Source of the DNA: Macrotis lagotis
Lineage: Eukaryota; Chordata; Mammalia; Peramelemorphia; Peramelidae
NCBI RefSeq assembly: GCF_037893015.1
Contig: NC_133662.1
Coordinates: forward strand, 204,115,696 to 204,179,695
DNA: 64,000 nucleotides
Direction of reading: 5' to 3'
The translations under genes and the position numbers were made by a program. The notes beneath the pieces were generated by a model, which saw only the letters and a program-made list of their open reading frames with translations, was not told the origin of the DNA and searched no databases. Shown piece after piece: positions 21,736 to 32,239 of this stretch. Positions within the stretch are counted from its first letter, which is position 1. Every line of letters starts with the position of its first letter.

Positions 21736-23941
21736 GAAAAAAGAATAACTGACTATCCTCACCTATGATCTACCCTCTCCGCTATCACCCACATCCCGCT
21801 TCTTCTCTGTCCCCTTCTCTGCTTTTTCTTGTATAAGTCTATACCCTATTGAGCCTGTATATTGTTTCCTCTCTGAGCCATTTCTGATGAGAATGAAGGC
21901 TTCCTCATTACCCTTAGTCTTGCCCTCTTCCATACCATTGCAAAAGCTCCATGAAATATTTTATATGAAATATCTTTTATATGAAATATCTTAGCCTACT
22001 CTACCTCTCCTTTCTCTTTCTCTCAATACATTTCCCTTTCACTCATTGAATCCATTTTTACAATATATTATATCTTCAAATTCAGCTCTTTCCTGTGCCT
22101 CATCTATAAAAGCTCCTTCTACATGCTCTATTAAATGAGAAAGTTAATATGAATATTATCAGTATCATCTTTCCATGGAGGAATACATGCAGTTCATTAT
22201 CATTAAATCCCTTATAATTTACCCTTCTCATCCACTCTCTCTATGCTTTACCTGTACTTGAATGTCAAACTTTCTGCTTGTTTCAACAGGAATATTTAAA
22301 AGTCCCCTGTTTCCTTAAAAATCCATATTTTCCCCTGGAAGAGGATGTTCAATTTTGTCGGGTAGCTGATTCTCAGTTGCATTCCAAACTCTTTTGCCTT
22401 CCAGAATATTATATTCCAAGTCCTGTGAGCCCTTAAAGTAGTTGCTGCTAAATCCTGTGTGATCCTGACTGCAACTCCATGATATTTGAATTGTTTCCTT
22501 CTGGCTGCTTGTAATATTTTCTCTTTGACTTGGGAGTTCTTGAATTTGGATGTAATATTCCTGGGGGTTGTTTTTTTGGATCTTTTTCTGGGGGAGATTG
22601 GTGGATTCTCTCAATTTCTACTTTACCATCTGCTTCTAGAATATCAGGGAAATTTTCCTGTAAAAATGAGGTCAAGATTGCTTTCCTGATCATGACTTTC
22701 AGCGAATCCAATCATTTTTAAATTATCTTTCCTGGATCTGTTTTCCATGTCAGTTTGTTTTTTTCAATGAGATAGTTCACATTTTCTTCTAATTTTTCAT
22801 TCTTTTGGTGTTGAACTATTGTTTCTTGATTTCTCTCAGAGTCATCAGCTTCCTTTAGTTCCATTCTAAATCAGATAGATTTTTGTCCTCAGAGAACTTT
22901 TTTATCTCCTTTTCCATCTGGCCATTTCTGCTTTTTAAAGCATTCTTCTCCTCAATAACTTTTTGAACTGTTTTATCCATTTGACCTAAGCTGGTTTTTA
23001 ACATGTTATTTTTCTTCAGAATTCTTTTTGATCTCCTTGACTAAACTGCTGACTTGTTTTCATGGTTTTCCTGTATCTCTCATTTCTTTTCCCAATTTTT
23101 CCTCTATCTCCTTTACTTGATTTCCAAAATCTTTTTTGAATTCTATCATAGCCTGAACTCTGTAATAGCCTAAGTCCAACTTCTATATATCTTGGAGTCT
23201 TAAATGAAGAAGCTTGGACTTTCTTATCTTCAGATTGAGTTTTTCTAGTCCTCCATGGGACCAAAGTAATTGTTTATTGTCAAGTTCCTATTTTTTCCTA
23301 TTTATTCATTTCCTCAGCCTGTGCCTGGTTTTGGGGTGTTTCCTCTGTTTTTGAGTATTATTGGGACCCCACCCACCCACCCAAGGAACTCAGTGTTTGT
23401 GGCTCTGACTGCTCTCCTGATCTGTGAATGACCACAAGCACTCGCCTCTGCCCCAGGGCTGTGAAGGGAGACCCTGCTCTATGGGTGGCCTAGACTGCGA
23501 GCAGGGTCTGAATGTGGTCAGAGCCCCAGAGTCCTGTTCCAGGGACAGAGGGCAGACCTTGTCACTCTCCCTCTACTCCCTTACCTTCGGTGGGTGGAGC
23601 ATTCAGGGCACAGCTGCCTGGAGGCTCCTGTTGGGCTGCTCCATGGGCCTGCTTCAGTTACCTGGGATCTGGTCTGTGCTGAGTGCCATGGCCACACTGA
23701 GGGCCTGGGATTCATGCTTGCTCTGGCAGAGGTCTCCCTGATGATCTTCCAGGTTGTGTGTAGTGCTCCCTGGGGTGCAGGTCAGGAAACTGCTTCTGCT
23801 GCTTGGAGCTGGTGCTCCTAGGCATCCTCAGGTTTTTCCCAGGAGGATGAAGTTCCTTTGCTCCTCTGCACTGCTGCCCCTCCAACCTTGTAGAACACAG
23901 TTTTCCCACTATTTTCCAGGTTATCTTAGGTTGGAGAATTG

Positions 23942-24153
23942 CCTCCCTGGATTTTTCTTTTTTTTCTTTTTCTTTTTGTTTTTTTCAAGGCAATAGGGTT
24001 AAGTGGCTTGCCCAAGGCCACACAGCTACATAATTATTAAGTGTCTGTGGTCAGATTTGAACTCAGGTACTCCTGACTCCAACCCTGGTGGTCTATCCAC
24101 TGTGCCACTTAGCCGCCCCTCTATGCCAGCTAGCTGCTCCCTCCCTGGATCTT
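23942..24153 (-). mobile_element. Marsupial SINE with partly duplicated head and TSD, nested in HAL1
   Basis: The body is about 23957-24138. The flanks CCTCCCTGGATTTTTC (23942-) and CCTCCCTGGATCTTTC (to 24153) form the TSD. Beyond the normal head complement ('actgtgccacttagccgccc') an additional 'ctatgccagctagctgctc' repeats the head, as if the first ~20 bases were copied twice. Confidence 0.9.
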
Positions 24154-24625
24154 TCTGTGGGTTCTCTCTCTCTTGAAAATTTAGTTAGAGCCATAATTGT
24201 AAGGTTTTTGAAATATTTTGGAGAGAGCATTGAAGAGAAGCTCTTCTCCTGCTGTCATCTTGGCTCTACCCCAGTCTTTTTCTAATTTCTCTAAGAAGTA
24301 TGCTTTCTTTAGAAAATAGTTTTGGTGATCAGTGCCTAACCACAAGACCTTGTGAACATCTATATCCACAAAAACTGAGAAAATCAGCTTTCAGGATCTC
24401 TCCTATGAGGCCATAAGTGAGAAAGGACATATGGGGATTTTCTTGACAAAGATAGTGAAGAAGTTTTCTGTTTTTTTCCTCTATTTTATTTTATAGATGA
24501 GGAAACTGAAGCAAACAAGATAAAATGAATTCCCCAGGGTACAGATCTAGGTTGTATCTGAGATCAGATTCGAACTCAGGAAAATGATCATTCATTACTC
24601 CAGTCCCAACATTCTATCCCCTGCC

Positions 24626-25341
24626 CTGTACCTCTCTACTGCAGACACAGACACAGACACACAGATATACACACACATTTATATTCACATACATACATAT
24701 TTTTCTATATATGCATATGTATAATAATCTATGTATACATATATACATATTAGCAACATTTATTTCACTCTTACAAAAATTCATAGGATACCAACAATTT
24801 AAAAGAATCCCTAAAGAGTTACAGAAATAGGAAATGCATTAGATTTCTTTCTATTCTACTCTTCCTGCAAGTTAGACTAGATTTTATTTAAAGTATTAAT
24901 ATCATGGTTGGCTTGGTTTGCTTATAGGAATAAAATCTCAGGCTAAAACCTCAGCTCCTGAGTTAAAAAAACAAGTTAAAAGGATCCACAGAAGATTTCT
25001 GATGCTTACTTGATGGAAAACAATCTACAGCTCAGGTAATTTATCAGAATGAATTCTAGATGTTTTCAATATCTATCTTTGTTGATATTCTTTTCCTGCT
25101 CTAAGTAGATCCATTTTTATTAATCATTACATGATCTATAATTGCCTTAAAATAGTCTACTAACTACCAGAGTAGTGGTCTGAGTCTGCCTTAACTGAAA
25201 ACACTTAGAAAGATAATTATGAGAGGATCATAAACATCAGAACTTCACATCAGACCTGAATTGTTAGAAATAGCTCCAAGAATTCAAAGAGAAATTTGAA
25301 AAAATCAAGAATTCCTTGACATTTTTTAGAACAGTTCTAAT
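24626..25341. other. Unassigned sequence with short AC/ATAC runs
   Basis: CA/ACAT-rich simple sequence at about 24640-24750; otherwise nothing recognisable. Confidence 0.5.
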
Positions 25342-25533
25342 ATTTTGGTTATGGGTGTCACTTTTTCCTTACTAATTTCCCCAAGAAGTATGCTTTCTTT
25401 AGAAAATTATTTTGGTGATCAGTGCCTAACCCCAAGATCTTGCGAACATGTGAATCCACAAAGCAACTCTCAATATTGAGAAAGTCCACTCTCAGGATCT
25501 CTCCTATGATGCTATATGTGAGAAAAGACATGT
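25342..25533. repeat. Unknown ~190-bp repeat, copy B
   Basis: Same-orientation match to copy A (21214-21258 plus 24291-24436), with roughly one base in six to eight different by eye. The minus frame 25358-25540 reads GTDHQNNFLKKAYFLGKL near its end. It could be a fragment of an unknown retrocopy or transposon. Confidence 0.65.
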
Positions 25534-26082
25534 GTATCATTTCTTTTTTACAACTTTGTCAGTGCCTTGACTCCTGAATCTAGGGTAGGGAAAAATCTAT
25601 TCTCAGAAATTGATCTCTGAGTGAGTTTTGTCAATTCTGAATTGTTTTAGTAAAAATATCACAAAGACAAAAGATAAGGTAACCAGTGAAGAGAATCAGT
25701 AAGAAGACTTAGTTTCATACCTAGTACTATTTCTTTCTCTCTGTGGCATCTTGAACAAGTCACATGTTCCTTCTTAGAATCTGACACATCATTTAAAAAT
25801 GAAGGGACTGAACTCTGCTCTCTAAGGTTTCATCCTGAACCAAGACCATGATCCTAATATAGTCAGAAAATTGAAGATCAAGGACTCCTCTCAAGCAACT
25901 GGAAAACTATAGCTTGCTATGTGCTTCTCCTAGCTGTTACTATTAATTTCTTCTTGAAAAAAAAAACAAAGTAAAAAGGCATGCAATTTCTGCCCCAATC
26001 AAACCACCCCTCCCTACAAAAAATAAAATATTTACTGTTATGAAATCCAACATGGAAATCCAAACAAAAATGTGAAAGCAAG
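25534..26082. other. Unassigned sequence
   Basis: 25680-25860 has faint SINE/MIR character ('agacttagtttcataccta', 'gaacaagtcacatgttcc', 'aatgaagggactgaactctg'), probably an old CORE-SINE. Nothing else is clear. Confidence 0.45.
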
Positions 26083-26345
26083 GCAGTTAGATGGTATTTT
26101 GGAGAAAGGACTGCACATGGAGTCAGGAAGAACTAATTCCAAATTCAATCTCAGACATCAACTAGTTTTGTGAACTTGGACAATTCATTTAACCTCTGTT
26201 TACCTTGGTTTCCTCATCTGTAAGATGGGAATAATAGTAACTTTCTCACAAGGATGTTGTGAGCATCAAACAAGATCATATTCTTAAAACATCACTATGT
26301 TTGGCCCATAATATGATCTATATAAATGTTAGCTATAAAGCTCTT
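26083..26345 (+). mobile_element. CORE-SINE / MIR-type element
   Basis: A tRNA-like head ('aaggcagttagatggtattt') is followed by 'ggagtcaggaagaac', the conserved core ('ggtttcctcatctgtaagat', 'gggaataatagtaac', 'caaggatgttgtgagcatca') and a tail ending 'tataaatgttagctat'. This is the complete layout of a mammalian CORE-SINE. Confidence 0.85.
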
Positions 26346-28991
26346 TAACAAAGCACAACCCATTGTTTTTTATAGAAAATGGGAAGGGCAGATCTTCTGA
26401 TGAGTAAACCCCACCCCCCCACCCTGCATCCCCAAAACTTCAGACAACTTGGAGGCAACTACAGTACCTGGTAGCCAATTAGAGGGATTCTTAGTGACCT
26501 TTCAGTAAAATTTCAGGTCTTGTGTATATGTCTTCAAGAGAGGTAGTCTGAATAAAGAACCATGCTTTATAATTTTAGCCAATGAAGTGAGAAAGTAAAC
26601 AAATTGAATAATGATTACCCTGTCAACCACCTTCCATTCCCCAAACCCACCAATATATATTTTTATTGCAATTATCATAAGACCTTGAACATGATCAGTT
26701 ATTATGGTTTTTTTAATGGACTACATTATACAACTTGGAAGTAATTTAAATTATAATTCTATACTTTTTTAATTCACTTCAAGTATTTATTGAGAACCAT
26801 CTTGAGACTGACTTTCAATTGTTTGGTGTCATAGTCGGTCCTTGAGGAACACAGAACACATAACGCTAATTAAGAACAGAACTATAATATGGGTATTCAA
26901 TGTAAAATATTATTAAGTGTACAATTGATTGCTTCAGACAAGCAATATAATAGAATTTAAGGCATCCACAACACTGATCAGAATGATTCAGGATGTTTAT
27001 AGAATGAGAGTTACAGAAAGTACATCTTTCAGTGCTTAACTCAATTTTGTGTTTTCCCCTTGTACCTTTCCATGATTGCCTTGAAATGATAATGTTTTCT
27101 ATACTAAATATACCTAGATTCCCTGGTCTAGATCTTTACTTTTCCCTTGTCATACAAAGTTACTTATAATAGTCATCTGAATCCATAGAGTCAGTCCCCA
27201 TGATGTCTCTTCACATTCACCACCAAGAATATAAGTTCCATAAAACAACAAACAATGACATTTTCATTTTTCTTATTTCTAGAACATAGTACAGTACCTT
27301 AGACATTGTAGGTGACTAATAAACATATGCTGAATTTGAATAATTCTCCATTGAATTAACTTTGACTTTTCCTTCTCCCTCATCTCTAAAATCTAATCAA
27401 ATACTGAATCATATTGATTTTACTTCCACATCATCTCTCACACACTTATTATTCCTAGGATTCCCAATGCCACACTTCAGTATAAGGCACCAGATCTTTT
27501 TACCTTTGTTCTTTCCCTCGCCAATCATTGTCCTATAATCCTAAATATTTTTCTTATTCATAACTCAGTATTACTACGAGCCAAGGGTTTAAATCTACAT
27601 AATTTTATCATCTAAATCTAATTTTAAAAATTAAAAACTAAAATAAAAGTATTCTAAATGTAGATTTATAATAGGAAAGCTTAGGGTAAATTAGGAATTG
27701 AAGAAAAACAGACTAAGAAATTCTAATAAACAAAATTGCCATTTTTCCATTTCCATTCATAAATTATACTTCTGAGTTTTTGATTTTTTTCTATGTATAA
27801 AACTGTTTAAGACAGATTTTATGTTTTATCCTATAGAAAGAAACTAATCCACAAAATAGAAGAAAATTTTTTCTCTCCTTCAAAAACCTACAGAAGACTG
27901 TTCTGGAAGTCATATGAGTGTAATCCATGCTTTATTATACTGCATTTCAATCAACTTGAGTACTATTCATAAAATACCAACTTGAAAATTTGTTTCCTAT
28001 TCTATCTATGATCAATATATTCTAGAATAATTAATATTCTATAGTTTCCTTTTCCCAAATAGAATGATAACTTACTGAAGAAAAGAATGATTTCATTTGT
28101 TTATTTATACCTCTTATTATCTGAAACAATGCTTTGCTCATAGTATGTATTTAAACTGTATCTTTGACTTGGTTGAGTAGCACAAGAATAACAGATTGCA
28201 AAGTCATATAAGAAAGATTAATTTAATTCATTGTGTTATCTTTGCCCTCCATGCATTACTTATTTCTAGGTAGTTTTCTCCAATCTTCTTATGTATATGG
28301 TTGTAATGAGAATTTATGACTTATTGAGTTTTTTCCTAATTTGCAAGTCACTCAATATATTTCTGTATCCAGAGTCAGTGACATATATTGTATACTGCCT
28401 TGTCTATGTACCTTGTCATTGTGTGGACTCAGCAGATAGTAATTCTCTTTGATGCCTAGAGATTGTACTCTTTGATATGGTTTTTATTTTGTTGTAATTT
28501 TAATTCTATTTAAAGTGATTTAAAATGTATTTAAAAAAAGCCTAAAATAGTCACCCATCTCAAAATAATAATCTCATTAGTTCAAAATAGCATGTTAGAC
28601 CTCTGGGCACCAGCATTGGAACAATTGCTATTCAGAGGGATGGTCAGTCATTTATTTGTTATTAGTATATATTCCATTATATTCATTACCAATTCAGTTT
28701 TTAGTAAATATAGTAATTTGATTTTGACAAAATTACATTCAAATGACCCTTTCCTAGATAATTCACCAAATATTGAACTTAAATCATATAATTTTTTTTT
28801 GGTTTAGAAGAGAAGAATAATAAAAAGGATAAAACTTAATAAACTTGGAGGGTGAATAGAAGATGGGATCACTCCTGTTGCAGCAACTGGAGTAGGAAAA
28901 TAGTGAAGAAAGCAAAATTCACTCTTAAACCTCTTTTGTCTTCCTTGTTAAATTTCCTTTTTTTAATCTAGAAGGATTTCTATAAGGATTC
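26346..28991. other. Mostly unassigned sequence with L2 remnants
   Basis: Two L2 3'-end remnants are visible (27215-27340 and about 28070-28155). No gene was recognised; the 28592-28807 open frame matches nothing known. Confidence 0.5.
27215..27340 (+). mobile_element. L2 LINE 3'-end remnant
   Basis: 'aagaatataagttccataa', 'agaacatagtacagtacctt' and 'aataaacatatgctgaattt' follow the known L2 3' terminus order. Confidence 0.6.
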
Positions 28992-29800
28992 AATCAATTA
29001 TTCAGTCGTCAAGCATTTCTTAAATACCTATCATGTGCCAGGCTCATAATGGACACTGATGATACAAAGACATATATGGCATCATCTCTTCTATCAAAGA
29101 ATTTATATTTTATAAGGACAGACAACACATACACAAATATACAAACTAAGTATCTATCTAATAAATAAGAGACACTTTAAAAAAATTATTTAAGGCAATG
29201 GGTTTAAAGTGACTTGTCCAAGGCCCCACAGTTAGGCAATTATTGTCTGAGCCGGATTTGAACTAAGGTCCTCTTGACTCCAGGGCCAGTATTCTATCCA
29301 CTGTGCCACCTAGCTGCCCCTAGAAGATACCTTTGTAAGAGCATCACTAGCAGTAGAGGATATCAGGAAAGGCCTTATGTGGGAAGTGATGCTTAAAATG
29401 AATTTGGAGGAACACTAAGTGTTCCAAAAAGTAGCTAATAGGGACAGCATTTCAGGAAGGGGAGGGAGGTGGCATCCTGCGCAATAATAAAGAGAAGGAA
29501 GATGAAATATAACATATGAAGTGACAAGACCAATTGGTTGGTGAGCAAAATGGATTAATGTATATAAAAAAGACTAAAATGTACATTTGGGGTCAGGTGT
29601 CAAAGAACTTCAGATTCTAACCAGAGAAGTTTGTATTTGATTCTTGAGATAATGGGGAATCACAGGAGTTCACTGACAGGAGAGTGACTTGATTGGAACT
29701 GGATTTTAAAAGTATGACTTTGTCCACTTTATGGAGCAAGGATTAGATGAAGGATGGATTTGAAGAGGGTGAGTCAGAATATTCCTGGTTTTCTATTATA
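28992..29800 (+). repeat. R-family ancient repeat, split by a SINE
   Basis: The left part 28992-29175 ('cctatcatgtgccaggctca', 'gatacaaagaca') and right part 29322-29800 ('gaaaggccttatgtgggaag', 'tttcaggaaggggaggg', 'ttgattcttgagataatgg') form the longest copy in the window. The SINE at 29179-29321 sits in the middle. Confidence 0.65.
29179..29321 (-). mobile_element. Marsupial tRNA-derived SINE
   Basis: Antisense copy ending in the head complement 'ctgtgccacctagctgcccc'. It is inserted in the R-family repeat. Confidence 0.92.
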
Positions 29801-29825
29801 TCTACTAGGCCTTCTTCCTATTACC

Positions 29826-29847
29826 AAAAAAAAAAAAAAAAAAAAAA
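29826..29847. repeat. (A)22 tract
   Basis: Uninterrupted A run. No element ending here was identified. Confidence 0.95.
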
Positions 29848-30429
29848 CCCTGAAACTTTCCTACCTTTGAGGCTTATTTAATCCATTTTTGCCCAGTTTA
29901 ATTCATTTAATGCAAATTTGTCATATGATCACTATTGTGGTAGCTGTTATTTACCTTACCTCTAAGCAAAGATAACACTTGACTCATAATCTTCCAAGAT
30001 ATTAATCCCTGGGAACTTCAACTAGATAAACTGATCCCACATCAATCTACCTAAGTTATCAATTGCTCAATCTATTCCATTCATATGACTTATTCCTCCA
30101 CTTCATCTCAACTACACATTGAACTGGTTGTACTTTTGATCTTGCAAATCATCCAGAAATGTTCCAACCTTCATTTCCTCAGATCTTTCCCAAGTCACCA
30201 CCAATGATATACTCTCTTCCCTTTCCTAACTTAACATCTTGCTGAATCTCCTACTTAAGTCATGAGGTGATCCAGGTCATGAGTCTCTACCCTTGCTCTG
30301 CTCTGAACCCCAGCACCTATGTTGGTTCCTGTTCCAACTGAGGGCAAGGTCAGTCTGTGAGCCAGTTGGGTGGGGATGGGGGTAGGGGGGAAAAGGAATC
30401 TGCCAATCACTCATCCTTGGCTCCAGTAT
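29848..30429. other. Unassigned sequence upstream of the TAF10 retrocopy
   Basis: Some of 30290-30430 may be the proline-rich N-terminal part or 5' UTR of the TAF10 retrocopy, but I cannot align it. Confidence 0.45.
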
Positions 30430-30815
30430 CCAAAGTTGACAGTGCCTCCTCTCCCCCCACCCAATGGCATGTATGGGTTGCCCATGGAGAGGACAAGCCT
30501 CTTGGGTCTTGTACCTTTGGTAGACTACACACCCACAATTCCAGATACTATTCCTGGCTACTACCTAAACCAGGCTGGTTTTGAAGCCTCTTATCCAAGA
30601 ATCCTCCAGTTCATCTCCCTGGCGGTCCAGAAATTCATCTCTGACATCTGATATCATCAGTGATGCCCTATAATTGTTCAAAATGAAGGGCATTTCCTTA
30701 GGTAGCTCCAGGAGCAAGAGAAAAAGATCTAAAGTTTACCCTTACCATGGAAAATCTGACCCTTGCACTCAGTGAGTATGACATTAATATCATGAAGTTA
30801 CATTATTTCACTCAA
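30430..30815 (+). pseudogene. TAF10: Processed pseudogene (retrocopy) of TAF10, a TFIID/SAGA subunit
   Basis: The plus strand encodes a degenerate TAF10 histone-fold region: [42 protein letters not shown], then after a frameshift KMKG, SRSK, TLTMENLTLALSEYDIN and HYFT at 30801-30812. TAF10 is a component of the TFIID and SAGA transcription complexes and uses this region to pair with TAF8, TAF3 or SUPT7L. The copy has no introns and is inactivated. A 21-bp in-frame loss removes the block between VD and YTP. A 7-bp gain near 30645-30655 shifts the frame. A Gln codon has become TAA (30670-30672), an extra A lies near 30720-30726, and the natural stop has become CAA (30813-30815). The proline-rich N-terminus is not alignable and no poly(A) or TSD is clear, since a long (TG)n begins 32 bp downstream. 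The frames at 30357-30651 are the residual open part. Confidence 0.9.
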
Positions 30816-30842
30816 GCTCCCTTCTTTCCTGACTAGCCTGGG

Positions 30843-30846
<4 letters not shown>

Positions 30847-30892
<46 letters not shown>

Positions 30893-30905
30893 TGTGTGTG
30901 TCTGT

Positions 30906-30955
<50 letters not shown>
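30847..30955. repeat. Long (TG)n microsatellite with CG-containing interruptions
   Basis: About 108 bp of TG repeats with a few TTTG, TCTG and GCGTG interruptions. It directly follows the TAF10 retrocopy. The Cys/Val repeat frame is an artefact. Confidence 0.98.
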
Positions 30956-30956
<1 letters not shown>

Positions 30957-31240
30957 GGGTGGGGGGTGTACATAATTGTTCCATTATTCCCTCCCTACAT
31001 ACACCAAACTGTTAATAATAAATCTTCTTTTGTGACAGAGATAAGAAAATCTTTTTTTTTCTACAAGGTTATTGAGGGAGTTAAAACAGAGATCCTAGAA
31101 ATCTATTAATTTTGTTCTGAAGATCTGATGAGGGGAAAATGGAAAAGAAAGGAAAGCAAAAAAATACACTAGTGTAAAAAAGAAAGAAAGGAAGTGAAAT
31201 TTTCTCTCTCTGATAATTGGAGTATCTGATAAGAGCATAA
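30956..31240. other. Unassigned, possible TAF10 3' UTR remnant
   Basis: AATAATAAA at 31014-31022 could be a poly(A) signal of the retrocopy, but no tail follows. Nothing else is recognisable. Confidence 0.35.
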
Positions 31241-31408
31241 AAACAATGAAGAAAGGGGCAGCTAGGTGGCGCAGTGGATAGAGCACCAGCCTTGGATTTA
31301 GGAGTACCTGGGTTCAAATCTGACCTCAGACACATAATAATTACCTATCTGTGTGGCCTTGGGCAAGCCACTTAAACCCCATTTGCCTTGCAAAAAAAAA
31401 AACATTGA
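31241..31408 (+). mobile_element. Marsupial tRNA-derived SINE with TSD
   Basis: The body is 31255-31400, head GGGGCAGCTAGGTGGCGCAG, one of the best preserved copies here. The flanks AAACAATGAAGAA (31241-) and AAACATTGAAGAA (about 31400-) form the TSD. Confidence 0.95.
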
Positions 31409-31474
31409 AGAACCATGAGGTTCAGAGTGGACATTATATGAAATTCATTCTTTTGAAATGGACAAATAATTAGT

Positions 31475-31760
31475 TACTAATGATCAATAAACATTTATAA
31501 AGCACCTTCTATGTGCTACACTGTGCTAGGAACTAAGGACACAAAAAGAGGCAAAAGGCAGTCCCTGTCCTCAAGGAGCTTACAATCTAATGAATCTTAC
31601 ATAAGTAGTCTGAAGTCAAATGAATAGTTTGGCATAGAAATGTATCAAAACAGTGAGTTAACACATGGTGACTATAGGGAGGATAAGAGGGAGAATGATA
31701 ATATGAGAGAATATTCCAGAAAATCTGATTGTAAAAGAAGTTCAAGAGAAAAGAGGGGGA
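31475..31760 (+). repeat. R-family ancient repeat
   Basis: This is the clearest 5' block of the family: 'aataaacatttataaagcac', 'tctatgtgctacactgtgc', 'ggcagtccctgtcctcaagg', 'agcttacaatctaatg'. Confidence 0.65.
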
Positions 31761-31899
31761 TAGTGAGAAACAACTAGAATGCAGTGGAATACTTCAGATC
31801 CCCTTTTAGATATTTGGGGAATGGTTGTCCCCACCCCCCAATACTAATACTCTCCTTTGGAGTTTATCTTCCATTTATGCTGCCTAGATATTTTATGTA

Positions 31900-32225
31900 A
31901 GAAATGTTTCCTGTCTCTTTCATTAATGAGTTTCTCCCATAATCTCTATCTTGTAGAGGGACCCAGGTTGATCTTTCTGAGGGAAGAGACTGTCATTTAT
32001 TTTTACTTTTTTAAAAATTTTTGTAAGGCAGTGGGGCTAAGTGGCTTGCCCAAGGCCACAAAGCTAGGTAATTATTAAGTGTCTGAGACCGGATTTGAAC
32101 CCAGGTACTCCTGACTCCAGGGCTGGTGTTTTATCTACTGTGCCACCTAGCTGTCCCCTGAGACTGTCATTCTTTATGCTTTTGCTTATATCCCTAGCTC
32201 AGTACAATATCTGGTACATAAGATG
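31900..32225 (+). mobile_element. L2 3'-end remnant, split by a SINE
   Basis: 'gagggaagagactgtcattt' on the left and 'agctcagtacaatatctggt' on the right fit an L2 3' end. The SINE at 31999-32159 interrupts it. Confidence 0.5.
31986..32172 (-). mobile_element. Marsupial tRNA-derived SINE with perfect TSD
   Basis: The body is 31999-32159 (minus). GAGACTGTCATT is found immediately before (31986-) and after (32160-). Confidence 0.93.
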
Positions 32226-32239
32226 CACAATTGTATTGA

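Larger units (their letters stand above)
21243..24290 (-). mobile_element. HAL1-type element: L1 5' UTR, ORF1 and 3' end without ORF2, with TSD
   Basis: On the minus strand the 5' end lies near 24273 (complement of GGTAGAGCCAAGATGACAG). A GC-rich 5' UTR follows to about 23280, then ORF1 (about 23270 to 22310), a purine-rich spacer, and an L1 3' end from about 21480 to 21259. ORF1 is identifiable by its RNA-binding C-terminal half: ENFPDILEADGKVEIERIHQ is followed by a Ser-Pro-Pro-Glu-Lys-Asp motif of the L1 ORF1p type (22448-22711), and ENQLPDKIEHPLP is the decayed 'YPAKLS' region (about 22350). Frameshifts break ORF1. There is no endonuclease or reverse transcriptase. The flanks GTCCTTAATAATTTCT (21243-21258) and GTCTTTTTCTAATTTCT (24274-24290) look like an aged target-site duplication inside repeat copy A, so the ORF2-less unit inserted as one piece. 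Confidence 0.75.
21214..24436. repeat. Unknown ~190-bp repeat, copy A (split by HAL1)
   Basis: The left part is 21214-21258 and the right part 24291-24436. Together they match copy B at 25342-25533 in the same orientation: 'aagaagtatgctttctttag', 'ttggtgatcagtgcctaacc', 'caggatctctcctatga'. The minus strand of both copies keeps an aligned frame containing GTDHQN(Y/N)FLKKAYFL. I do not recognise the family. Confidence 0.65.
21178..24625 (-). mobile_element. Antisense RTE-tail/MIR-type SINE, split by nested insertions
   Basis: The left remnant (21178-21213) reads 'ttgttgctgctgttcagtca', the usual distal tail of a marsupial SINE. The right remnant (24437-24625) continues with 'attttcttgacaaagatagt', 'agatgaggaaactgaagc' and 'cagattcgaactcagg'. 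Everything between (21214-24436) is inserted: a small unknown repeat that is itself split by a HAL1 element. Assignment of the two halves to one SINE is inference from order and orientation. Confidence 0.6.

Noticed and set aside
23424..23996. Cluster of frames of 65-105 codons on both strands
   Set aside because: L1 5' UTR composition (GC-rich, few stops), not a gene.
21214..25533. LTR pair of an endogenous retrovirus (direct repeats A and B)
   Set aside because: Copies lack TG...CA ends, primer-binding site or gag/pol sequence between them, and the interval is explained by other insertions.
30852..31109. Cys/Val-repeat open frame
   Set aside because: Artefact of the (TG)n microsatellite.
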